From assembly GCA_964579725.1 (NCBI GenBank), contig CAZOHG010000011.1, positions 10,865 to 74,864 of the forward strand: DNA of 64,000 bases. Direction: 5' to 3'. The notes below the pieces were generated by a model, which was not told where the DNA came from, made no database searches, and was given only the letters and a program-made list of their open reading frames with translations. This DNA is from CAZOHG01 sp964579725 (GTDB lineage: Bacteria > Zhuqueibacterota > JdFR-76 > BMS3Abin05). Of the stretch, positions 53,671 to 62,008 are shown one piece after another. How positions within the stretch are numbered: the first letter of the stretch is position 1; each line of letters begins with the position of its first letter. The translations under genes were made by a program, and so were the position numbers.

Positions 53671-55743
53671 TTATTTGACCACCACGAATTTACCCATGGC
53701 TACTTTGCCCGTCGGATTGCCGTTCGGGCCATCCAGTTCTTGGACGACAAAGATGTACACACCGCTGACAATTTCCATGGTAGAATAGGTGTCCTGTCGA
53801 TCCCAAGAAGCATCTCCCGTACCGGTGTTGTGGCGAAGGGTTTGTACCTTGTCACCGGTCATGGTGTAAATGTAGATATTGGCGTATGGAGGCAAATTTA
53901 AGAATTTCAGTTGCTCGCCGGAATATTTTTCAAAAGCTCGGACGTGGTACGGATTGGGAACCACCACGACGTCATTTTTCCATTTTGTGTCGGCCGGGCG
54001 CGTCGGGGAAGCCGCTTCCTTTAATTTGTCCGCGCCGCCCTTTCCGAAACCTGTTTGGTTTTGGAAGGCACTGCTTTCCACACCGTCGTTTGTAACGGCC
54101 GTCACATAGTAATAGTAACTTTCGCCACGAATAATCGGCTGACCGGGCGTGTTCTTCCCGCTGTCATAGTATTCATGAACACTGGGTCCCACCTCGTCCA
54201 CCAAAATAAAGGTGGTGTCGGTCGGATTGGTCAGTTCTGGAGGACGCCAATAGCTGCGGTAAATACGGTAGCCGCGCAAATTGGGGTAGCCGTCCGCCTC
54301 GTTGCCCCATTGCAATTTGATTTTGCCCGGCATGGACGTCACCGTAAGTGAGGGTGAAGGGGGCGCCATTTCGATGCCAAAGGAGCCGTGACCGGCCTTT
54401 ACGTTGCCCTGATTCCACATTCTTTGAACCATGCCAACCACTTTAAACAGGGAATCTTTTCCGGTGTTAATGATGGCGTCTTTTGTGGCCTGGTCCACCA
54501 TTTTACCTTTGATTTTGAAATTCCCGTAGTCGTAAGGCATCGGTTTCAGATTGGGTTTCAATTGCGTGTACCCTGAGTCGTACGCGCGCCCCAGATCAAT
54601 ACAAAGCCGGTTGTTAATGGCGCCGCCCGCGTACACCGTGACAATCCGAACGTCCTCACCATTTTTCATTTGGTAGGGCCCAAAAGAAAGGGTCGCTGCT
54701 TTGGACTGTTCGACCACCGGGTCGTTGACATGTTCGTTAAAATGATCCCAATCGAGGAAGCGGTAAAATCCGGTGGGATCGGTGTGCAGATTCGGGTTGG
54801 CCGGATCCCAGGGGGATTTCAGAAAATTGTAAATGCGATCCGGGCCGTCTTCACTTAGATTGGGAAGCTGTTCCCGCTGGGACCAACCGGCTTTTATCGG
54901 AAAAGCGGGATTGTCGGTTTCGTCGTCAGCGGCCGCATCCGCGTGAAGAACGCCCAACCCGATAAATTGCGGTTTGGTGAACTTGCCCCAAATTTTGTCG
55001 GGGTTGGCTTTGTCGTCTTCGGGTGTGCTCAAATTGTCGGCGTTCCACATGTAGTACAACCGCAGAGAATCGTCCCCGGTTTTAAAATGAACGCCGTAAT
55101 AATCGCTCCACAAATCACCGGGGTAGTGGGATGTGGTCAGAAATTGCCCTTGAATGGAAAAATACACGTCGTTACGGGGTTCACCCGACACGTTGGTAAA
55201 AATCCATTCCACAATGACAAAGTCGTCGTGGGCGCGGTCAGCAAAAGAATAGGTGTAGCGTTCCACGTCGATTTTGCTCCAGGTGTGCCATTTGGCGTAG
55301 CCCACCACATCGGCAGCAATTTTGTTGTCAACGGGGTCTTCCAAATCCAATGACGAGGTCCACAGGTGTCCGTCCACAATCTTTTCCGGCGGTTTGTACC
55401 GGAAAATCCGCTTAAAAGCGCCCGGCACCGGGACGGTCACTTCTTTAATATCCGTAAACTTCCCTGAAACGCACTGCGTAACGCGTACGTTCCAGGTGAT
55501 TTGACTGGCGTCCGTCCAGGTCTCTTTGTGACCAAAGGTAAAGCCATTGGGCCCGCCGGACATGCCCTTGTCTATTGCTGTCCAGCCGATGGGCCAGGTC
55601 AAACTCAGAAAATCGGCCTCTTCGCCGATGGTGTGTTGCATTTCGCCAATGGCTACAACGCGCTCTGCCTGGCCAAACGCCAACGAAGCCATCAGGATCA
55701 GCAAGATGAGTGCTAATCCGCTATTTTTCAAGATATTTTTCAT
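53671..55743 (-). CDS. Secreted protein with fibronectin III-like and FlgD-like C-terminal domains
   Basis: A 690-residue exported protein (signal peptide ending SLAFGQ). The first 460 residues are beta-rich and unfamiliar. A fibronectin type III-like domain (about 470-560) includes KIKLQWGNEADGYPNLRGYRIYRS. The last 90 residues (VVPNPYH..., NIYIYTMTGDKVQTL, ending VVVK) look like the FlgD/type IX C-terminal module used for outer-surface secretion in FCB bacteria. It is adjacent to PorV-like and TonB genes, so surface export is plausible. What it does there is unknown. ATG at 55741-55743 with AGGAGG upstream. Confidence 0.78.
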   Translation of the reverse strand: MKNILKNSGLALILLILMASLAFGQAERVVAIGEMQHTIGEEADFLSLTWPIGWTAIDKGMSGGPNGFTFGHKETWTDASQITWNVRVTQCVSGKFTDIKEVTVPVPGAFKRIFRYKPPEKIVDGHLWTSSLDLEDPVDNKIAADVVGYAKWHTWSKIDVERYTYSFADRAHDDFVIVEWIFTNVSGEPRNDVYFSIQGQFLTTSHYPGDLWSDYYGVHFKTGDDSLRLYYMWNADNLSTPEDDKANPDKIWGKFTKPQFIGLGVLHADAAADDETDNPAFPIKAGWSQREQLPNLSEDGPDRIYNFLKSPWDPANPNLHTDPTGFYRFLDWDHFNEHVNDPVVEQSKAATLSFGPYQMKNGEDVRIVTVYAGGAINNRLCIDLGRAYDSGYTQLKPNLKPMPYDYGNFKIKGKMVDQATKDAIINTGKDSLFKVVGMVQRMWNQGNVKAGHGSFGIEMAPPSPSLTVTSMPGKIKLQWGNEADGYPNLRGYRIYRSYWRPPELTNPTDTTFILVDEVGPSVHEYYDSGKNTPGQPIIRGESYYYYVTAVTNDGVESSAFQNQTGFGKGGADKLKEAASPTRPADTKWKNDVVVVPNPYHVRAFEKYSGEQLKFLNLPPYANIYIYTMTGDKVQTLRHNTGTGDASWDRQDTYSTMEIVSGVYIFVVQELDGPNGNPTGKVAMGKFVVVK

Positions 55744-55795
55744 AAAATATTTCCTCCTGTCTTATTTGCCACCAAAATTCCGGTTTCCGTCGAGT

Positions 55796-58700
55796 TTATT
55801 CGAAGTTAATCCGAATCCCGAAGAAAACCTGGCGTTTTTCAAGAAAAGTCCAAGGAGTAAATCCAGGCATCTTGATGTACGGTTTATCTTTGGTCCGGTA
55901 ATCTCCCGGGCGGTCACCTTTATCCAATTTCAAGGAATACATGTAATTGATGAATTCGTTCTGCCACCATTTGTGGCCATCCCAGGCCCAGGTATTCCGA
56001 ACACCCGTCAACACTTTCGTGAAATTTTCGGTGGTGTAGTAGTAGGCACCCGGGTGACTCATGTTCTTGTTGTTGAACAGATTAAAAACATCAATGTAAA
56101 ATTCCGGTTCAATATTCCATTTTTTGAACAGGCGTTTTCTGAACCGCAGGTCGGTTCGCTGGTAAGGCCGCCACCGAACATTGTCCTCCAGATACGGAAT
56201 TGCTTGAGGATTCCACGTGAAGGTCTCACCCGCACGCCAGTAGTACAGCAACCCCAGATCCAGTCCGCCAAAAACGGGAATTCCGGCTATGTGGTAGCCC
56301 CATTCCGACGGGGTGTGGAAATCCAAATTGACCTTAAAAACAGGCCGTGCTTTGGGTTGCGTGACGCCGGTGCTCACCCGATGATTCTCTTTGGTCGGAT
56401 CTTGGTAAAAACGATCAAATCCGTAATATCCCATGGAACTGATCATGTGATCGTAGCTTATGTATCCATTGAGGAAACGGGTGTAGCGCGCGTCGGCGCG
56501 CAATTCGATACCGCGAATATCCCGGTAAATGCCGTTTATATACCAGCGCACATCCCGTCCTTCTTTGGGGTAGAAACGCGCCTGAAAGGTTTCATCCGAG
56601 ATGTCTTTATAGTAACCCGTCGCCGTTAAGCGCACGATGTTGAACAGGTTTTGCGCGTAGCCGATTTCATATTGAATGGTGCGCGGCGGTTTCAGATTGA
56701 CATTACCCATTTGTTCCATTCGGTTGCCCTGAGTGGTCTTAAACCGCATGAAATACAAATCGTAGTCCGAGGGCCATCGGTAAAAGTGCCCGTAGTTGAA
56801 GAAGATTTTAGCATTTTCGGAAATGGGGTGAGAAATCCCAATGCGCGGACTGAACATCGAGACAAATTTCCGCTTCCAATTTAGGCTGTCCAGATGATCC
56901 ATACAGCCCGCCTGAAGGTAAGGCGTGAAGGGCCCCGTTTTCGGATCATCGGGAGGTCCGTTCTGTGAAATCCCTTTGTCACGGGCCTGAAAATCCCAGC
57001 GAATACCCAGATTAGCAATCATGCCGGAAAATTCCAGTTTGTCCTGAACGAATACCCCGCCGGTGATTGGACGCACAATTCCGTGCAGTCCGCCGGAGTA
57101 AACCCGTCCTCCGTTTACGGCCGGATCGACCCGCACCCATTTCATCCGAATGCTGTCAAATTTCAAATTAAAGCCGGCCTTGACCTGATTGTACCGATTG
57201 ATTTGGCTTGTAATATTGGATTTTAACGTGTGATAATGGTAAACCGAGGTGTTTTCCTGCAAATTACAGGAGGCCATTCGGTAATAACCCGTCAGATCCC
57301 GCCATTGGGTTGGGCCGTACCCCCAGGGACCTTCGTCGTACCAGTAGTCCCCGATTTTGATTTTGGCGTAATTTCTCCAGTTTTCCCAATCGTAGTCGCC
57401 GTTGGCAATGTGTTGTTGAATTTCCTCTTCCGTTCCCAGGCGACCATACAAGAGGTTGGTGGCGTGCCAGGGATTATTTTTAATCTTAATGGTATTCCGC
57501 ATCCGCCGATCCAATTGCTCGATGGTCTGCATGGAGTTCAAAATCACCTCGTAATAGGTGCTGGGAGAAAGCTGGTGCGTAAAACGAAATCCGAAGCTGT
57601 ACCGCCATTGTTCGCCGGGGGTATTACAATGGGGGTACCAGATTTTGTTCGCCGAAGTCATTTCATCCTGAACATCCCCAAAAAAGCCGCGGTTGTGATC
57701 CGTGTAGGGATTGTTGGTAATGGCGTCGCCAATGCCGGGGCCCTGCCCGCCGTTGGTTCCCTTTTGCCAGGCGGCCAGACCGTCAAACGTTAATTTCATC
57801 GACGGCGTAATATTGGTGGTTAGTTTCAGAGTGGTCAGCCGATCGTTGTACGCATCCACGGGCGTGGTGACGGCGTAGGCAGTCTGTTCCTGACGATGTG
57901 AAAGGAAAAATTTTACTTTTTTATGGGTAAAGGGAATGGGCCCCCCAAATGTTGCTTCTCCCACCCAATCAGGCGTGTGGCCGTAATTGAAAACGGCGTC
58001 GTCATCCGTTACCTTGCTAAGGTCTGCCTTGACTTTTCCTTCCTTCACCAATTGGCGCAGGATGTTTAAATTGTCCAGCGAGCGGTGGCGCCACAAATAC
58101 AACGCCAGCGCTTCGTAGGGTTTGCCGTAATGGGGGTCACCAGGCTTCAAATAATCACCGGAATTGGCATATTTTTCCCACCCGGGAAACATGTAATTGG
58201 GTGAACCGTCGGCCTGCACTCCGCTAAAGGCACCGTATTTTTCACTGACAAACGGAAGCACAATGGGGGAGTTTTTGCCGTAAATCTGGGGGCCAAAATG
58301 TTTGAGATGCCCTTTGGAATATTTGAAATCCAGACTTCCGGTGTAATGATTGGTGCCCTCTTTTGTAATCACATTAATCAAACCGGAGCGCACATTGCCG
58401 TATTCCGCATTGAATCCGCCGGTAACCACCTGCATTTCCTTGACGGCGCTAAGGTTGATTTTCATGTAGGGTTTGTTGGAAATGTCGTCCACAACGGCCA
58501 TTCCGTCAATCTGAAATTGGGCATTTTCAAAAGAAGAGCCTCGAAGCAAGGGACGCGTGGCAAGAGCACCAAATCCCAAAATACCCGTTTGCGCAGCCAG
58601 AACGTCCGCAACGGTTTTATAATTGTTGTTCTGAATGGTAGCAGGGCTCACAATAGCCTCGGTGGCCGAAACGTCTTTTTGAATAACGGGACGCTCCGCC

Positions 58701-59044
58701 ACAACGGTGACCGATTTTCCAGAAAGAACGGTCTGTTTCAGCTTGAAATTAATGGTTGTGGTACGATCCACAACAACCATAACGCCGGTTTTTCGAACAC
58801 TTCCGTAGCCAATCATGCTGGCTTTTACCGTGTAGGAACCGGGACGCAAATTAATAATGAAGTAATAGCCGTCGTTGTCGGTGGCCGCTCCAAATTGTGT
58901 GCCTTCAATAATAACCTGAGCCCCCGGCAACGGTTCACCGGTTTTGGCGTCAACCACTCGCCCGGCAATTTTACCGGTGGTAGAGGCAAAACCGTAACTG
59001 GCCATGAATAAGCTCAACACAATTAAAATCAACTTTCTCAACAT
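55796..59044 (-). CDS. TonB-dependent receptor with carboxypeptidase-like N-terminal domain
   Basis: A 1082-residue outer-membrane receptor. After a signal peptide (MLRKLILIVLSLFMASYGF) comes a carboxypeptidase-regulatory-like domain (about 25-105; GKIAGRVVDAKTGEPLPGA), then a plug domain (about 120-230, with VTGGFNAEYGNVRSGLINVI) and a 22-strand-type barrel to the end (IRINFE). It imports a ligand across the outer membrane using ExbBD/TonB. No SusD-like lipoprotein follows, so it is not a classic Sus locus; instead a secreted protein and a PorV-like gene come next. AGGAGG ten bases before ATG 59042-59044. Confidence 0.93.
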   Translation of the reverse strand: MLRKLILIVLSLFMASYGFASTTGKIAGRVVDAKTGEPLPGAQVIIEGTQFGAATDNDGYYFIINLRPGSYTVKASMIGYGSVRKTGVMVVVDRTTTINFKLKQTVLSGKSVTVVAERPVIQKDVSATEAIVSPATIQNNNYKTVADVLAAQTGILGFGALATRPLLRGSSFENAQFQIDGMAVVDDISNKPYMKINLSAVKEMQVVTGGFNAEYGNVRSGLINVITKEGTNHYTGSLDFKYSKGHLKHFGPQIYGKNSPIVLPFVSEKYGAFSGVQADGSPNYMFPGWEKYANSGDYLKPGDPHYGKPYEALALYLWRHRSLDNLNILRQLVKEGKVKADLSKVTDDDAVFNYGHTPDWVGEATFGGPIPFTHKKVKFFLSHRQEQTAYAVTTPVDAYNDRLTTLKLTTNITPSMKLTFDGLAAWQKGTNGGQGPGIGDAITNNPYTDHNRGFFGDVQDEMTSANKIWYPHCNTPGEQWRYSFGFRFTHQLSPSTYYEVILNSMQTIEQLDRRMRNTIKIKNNPWHATNLLYGRLGTEEEIQQHIANGDYDWENWRNYAKIKIGDYWYDEGPWGYGPTQWRDLTGYYRMASCNLQENTSVYHYHTLKSNITSQINRYNQVKAGFNLKFDSIRMKWVRVDPAVNGGRVYSGGLHGIVRPITGGVFVQDKLEFSGMIANLGIRWDFQARDKGISQNGPPDDPKTGPFTPYLQAGCMDHLDSLNWKRKFVSMFSPRIGISHPISENAKIFFNYGHFYRWPSDYDLYFMRFKTTQGNRMEQMGNVNLKPPRTIQYEIGYAQNLFNIVRLTATGYYKDISDETFQARFYPKEGRDVRWYINGIYRDIRGIELRADARYTRFLNGYISYDHMISSMGYYGFDRFYQDPTKENHRVSTGVTQPKARPVFKVNLDFHTPSEWGYHIAGIPVFGGLDLGLLYYWRAGETFTWNPQAIPYLEDNVRWRPYQRTDLRFRKRLFKKWNIEPEFYIDVFNLFNNKNMSHPGAYYYTTENFTKVLTGVRNTWAWDGHKWWQNEFINYMYSLKLDKGDRPGDYRTKDKPYIKMPGFTPWTFLEKRQVFFGIRINFE

Positions 59045-59056
59045 CGATTTTCCTCC

Positions 59057-59270
59057 TTTTCCAAGTTAAATGGTAGGAAATCTCTTACCTGAATGGGAAA
59101 TCCCCTAAGCCAATCTCCTCCTCGCAGGGTTTTCAGGGGATTGCCGTGTTTCAGCGATTGCGGGCACCTTCCGCAATACCGAAAAGTTTAAGACTATCTC
59201 ACCTCCTTTCCTAAATAGTCGCAAAACAAATTTTTAAAAGAATGGAAAATTGCCATCACCTCCTTTCGTC
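59057..59270 (-). promoter_or_regulatory. Structured 5' leader of the TonB receptor mRNA
   Basis: On the minus strand: two identical 12-mers GAAAGGAGGTGA at 59256-59267 and 59199-59210, a perfect 7-bp hairpin (59157-59163 with 59171-59177), a perfect 8-bp hairpin enclosing another AGGAGG (59099-59106 with 59135-59142), and a small GGTA/TACC hairpin (59072-59089) before the true ribosome site. The 12-mers exactly match the anti-Shine-Dalgarno, yet neither precedes a usable start codon. It could be a ribosome-responsive control region. Confidence 0.55.
59194..59256 (-). CDS. Possible 20-residue leader peptide
   Basis: An open frame starting ATG at 59254-59256 right after the first GAAAGGAGGTGA, only two bases after AGGAGG, and ending TAG at 59194. 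The peptide would read MAIFHSFKNLFCDYLGKEVR. Its end overlaps the second Shine-Dalgarno-like 12-mer. The start spacing is too short for efficient initiation, so this is speculative; it could act in coupling or attenuation. Confidence 0.25.
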   Translation of the reverse strand: MAIFHSFKNLFCDYLGKEVR

Positions 59271-59914
59271 TAACTGAAAAACTTGGGTTTTTCTTTTTAA
59301 GGCGCAGAAACAAAATAGCTGCAAAAGCACAATCGTTTGCGCATTAATTACCTTTCCCATTTTAAATATTCGTCTCAGCAAAATCTCTTCAACCACAACC
59401 CAAAAAGGTTCCTTTGGATATAGTCAACCGTTTGCGTAATTGAAAAAATAATTTTTTCGCCTTTTCTGCAACAAATAGAGGGAATATTTTGTATTAGACA
59501 CAATACTATTGAGGGCTTGAAGCAACAGGTGGGAGAAAAATCTTCCCGATTTTTCGGCATCTTGAAAACGAGCGCCAAACCTTTGCTTCACAAACGGAAC
59601 GCACTGTTTGAAAATTTCACGGCAATTTTCAGAGGGAACGGAAATAATTTTTTCCTCCCAAGAGCAAGTTCACAGCAAAGCTAAATGCCTCGGAACCTTA
59701 GCCATTTGGGTGTCAATCCCGAAAGCAGAACAATATTGCGAATTTTTTGAATTGGTGTGGCAATAACTGTGAATTTTGGCTATTTTATCTAAAGGGTCCT
59801 TTTTTCTTTCGAGACAAATGCTTTGTCCAAAAAACAACCCAAACGATTTATACAACCAACATTAAAGTCAAAGGAAGGCGATCTTATTGTCCTAAACCGT
59901 TTTAAATGTACCTC

Positions 59915-59943
59915 AAATTACAAAAACTAATTTTCTTTGTCAA
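59915..59943 (-). promoter_or_regulatory. Predicted promoter of the TonB/PorV cassette
   Basis: Minus strand: TTGACA (59938-59943), a perfect -35, 17-base spacer, TAATTT (59915-59920). Start would be near 59908, leaving a leader of about 860 bases. A nearer promoter cannot be excluded. Confidence 0.5.
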
Positions 59944-60154
59944 GTACTTTTTTTAATTTTTTGAATATTTTTATTTTTGGGGCCTGTTTCCTTTTGTAAG
60001 AAACATCTGTGGGAATTGAGAGAAAGCCTTAAATGGGCTTTTGCGAGGTGTGTTTCCTTTGATCTTCCCAAAATCAGCCGTTAGTTTTCGGGCTTTTTCT
60101 CTATCCCCAAAAACAGTTCGGTCGGGAATTTCATCCTTTTTTCTCAAAATCTCC

Positions 60155-60183
60155 TTGCGAATCCTTCTGTTTTTGAATATATT
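60155..60183 (+). promoter_or_regulatory. Predicted promoter of the binding-protein/kinase operon
   Basis: Plus strand: TTGCGA (60155-60160), 17-base spacer, TATATT (60178-60183). Start near 60190, about 170 bases before the ATG at 60362. Confidence 0.55.
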
Positions 60184-60361
60184 GTGAGCGGTTGGGACAC
60201 ATGATCTCATCTGCCGAAAGAAACACCCCCGAAGAAAAATCGCAAGTCTTTTTTCTTCTCTTTCAGCAATTACACGGAGCGCCTGCGGGGATACGGAACG
60301 CCAAACACTCCTATTGTCAAAACGCTTGATCTTTTTCGTCTCAAAGAATTGGTTTGTCAGC

Positions 60362-62008
60362 ATGAATCTTCGTCGAGGGTTGCTATTTTTTCTTGTGTGG
60401 TTTGTCTTTTGGGCCGGCTGCTCTTCCAGAAATTCGTCTCCTCCTCCTTCCGCCATTTCCCGCGGGGGAATTGTCAAAATTTCCGCCTCCGCCGAAACAG
60501 AAACCCTCGATCCGCAAAAGATTCTTTTTCTGTCCGACATGCAGATTGCCCGTTTTATTTTTGAGGGACTCGTTGGTGTGGGGCCGGATTTTCAGCCCTT
60601 TCCCCTTTTGTGCGAAGGGTGGGAAAAATCGCCGGACGGCCGGGTCATTCATTTTCGTCTGCGGAAAAACATTCGGTTTCAAGACGACCCCTGTTTTCCG
60701 GGAGGCATTGGGCGCACCCTAACCGCAGAAGACGTCCGTTTTACCTTTCGGCGCATTGCCGACCCCAAAGTTCGCTGTCCCAATTGGTACCTTTTTGAAG
60801 GAAAAATTGTGGGAATCGATCGCTTTCACGCGGGAAAATCTGCGGTGATTTCGGGGATTCGAGTTTTGGCTCCCACTGAAATTGAATTCCACCTGACGAA
60901 GCCCTATTTTTCCTTTTTGAAATTGTTGGCGACGATTCCGGCGCAAATTGTACCCCACGAAGCCGTGGAAACCTACGGCGTTCATTTTGGACGCGACCCG
61001 GTGGGAACAGGTCCCTTCCGCCTGGCTCGGTGGAAACCCCTCAAGGAGATTTTTCTTGTCCGCAATGACCACTATTGGCAAAAGGCTCCGGAGGGCGGCT
61101 CTTTGCCGTACCTCGAGGGGGTGCACATTCAATTGCTGTCCAATCCCGTGCTTAAGACGTCCGAATTCTTGAAGGGAAATTTGGACGTGATTCATGGCAA
61201 GAAAAGTGATCTGACCAAACTCCGAAAACAGCCCGATTTTCAAAAAAGGTTTCGCGTGTCTCCCAATCTCCCCGATTTGGGCATTCGTTTTTTTGGGTTC
61301 TCTCTGGACACGCACTCGCCGCTCAGTCAAGACCCCAAAATCCGTCAGGCCATTGTCCGGGCATTTCAACGGGAAAAAATCACGGAAACCAACCCGAATG
61401 CCCCGCGCCCGGCCACCAGTTTGGTCCCATCTCTTTTTTGGAAAGGCACCCGCTTTTCCTGGTACCCGTACAGCCCGAAAACGGCCCGACATTTGCTTGC
61501 TGGCGTGAAGGTGCCGCTGCAAAACCGTCCGATCGTCATCAGTTCGAATATTCAAACCCCTGAGGTTGATGGTCTGTGCCAGGCCATTCGGGCGTTGGGT
61601 CTGCGGTGTTCGGTCGATCTCAGGCCCGTTAAATATTACGCCCACATTTTAAAAGACCGCCCGGACATTTTCCGGGTGAGTTTCATGCCCAGCTACCCGG
61701 ACCCCGAGGAATACGACGCCCTTTTTTACTCAAAAAATAAAGGAGGCGTAAATTTAACCGGCTACCGAAATCCCCGCTTTGACAGGCTGTTAGAAAAGGC
61801 CTGGGTGGAACAAAATGAAGCTGTTCGTCAGGCGCTTTTGATTCAAATGGAAAAAATATTGGCTCGGGATATTCCCGCCATTTACTTGTTCCAAACGCCC
61901 ACCGATTACCTAATAACCACTCGTCGCCTGCACGCTTTGCACCGACAACCGGCGGGCCTGGATTTTCGAGCGGCCTGGATTGAGAGGGAACATGGCCCGC
62001 TTCATTAG
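60362..62008 (+). CDS. Solute-binding lipoprotein, SBP family 5 (peptide/nickel type)
   Basis: A 548-residue periplasmic lipoprotein: hydrophobic signal, then lipobox WAGC. The body is an SBP_bac_5 fold of the type that binds peptides, nickel or other ligands: ETLDPQKILFLSDMQIARFIFEGLVG, EDVRFTFRRIADPKVRCPNW, VGTGPFRLARWKPLKEIFLVRN and FFGFSLDTHSPLSQDPKIRQAI, each recognisable in part. Permease and ATPase genes of an ABC importer are absent. It overlaps the kinase gene by 17 bases, which suggests sensing rather than transport. I chose ATG 60362 over a TTG at 60314, as only the former gives a good signal peptide start. Confidence 0.88.
   Translation: MNLRRGLLFFLVWFVFWAGCSSRNSSPPPSAISRGGIVKISASAETETLDPQKILFLSDMQIARFIFEGLVGVGPDFQPFPLLCEGWEKSPDGRVIHFRLRKNIRFQDDPCFPGGIGRTLTAEDVRFTFRRIADPKVRCPNWYLFEGKIVGIDRFHAGKSAVISGIRVLAPTEIEFHLTKPYFSFLKLLATIPAQIVPHEAVETYGVHFGRDPVGTGPFRLARWKPLKEIFLVRNDHYWQKAPEGGSLPYLEGVHIQLLSNPVLKTSEFLKGNLDVIHGKKSDLTKLRKQPDFQKRFRVSPNLPDLGIRFFGFSLDTHSPLSQDPKIRQAIVRAFQREKITETNPNAPRPATSLVPSLFWKGTRFSWYPYSPKTARHLLAGVKVPLQNRPIVISSNIQTPEVDGLCQAIRALGLRCSVDLRPVKYYAHILKDRPDIFRVSFMPSYPDPEEYDALFYSKNKGGVNLTGYRNPRFDRLLEKAWVEQNEAVRQALLIQMEKILARDIPAIYLFQTPTDYLITTRRLHALHRQPAGLDFRAAWIEREHGPLH

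Larger units (their letters stand above)
59045..60361. other. Long divergent intergenic region
   Basis: 1317 AT-rich bases between the TonB receptor and the solute-binding lipoprotein. It holds a structured leader (about 59045-59270), promoters at 59915-59943 (minus) and 60155-60183 (plus), and between about 59300 and 59900 nothing I can support beyond short AT-rich inverted repeats. A 12-bp palindromic element near 59490-59505 (GTATT/AATAC) could be an operator, but this is weak. Confidence 0.6.

Noticed and set aside
55547..56629. A 360-codon open frame on the plus strand
   Set aside because: Antisense to the secreted protein and TonB receptor genes; no start signal or domain.
59045..59270. 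Cobalamin or other known riboswitch before the TonB receptor
   Set aside because: I cannot find the conserved cobalamin-box or other known riboswitch core; the repeats do not fit any family I recognise.
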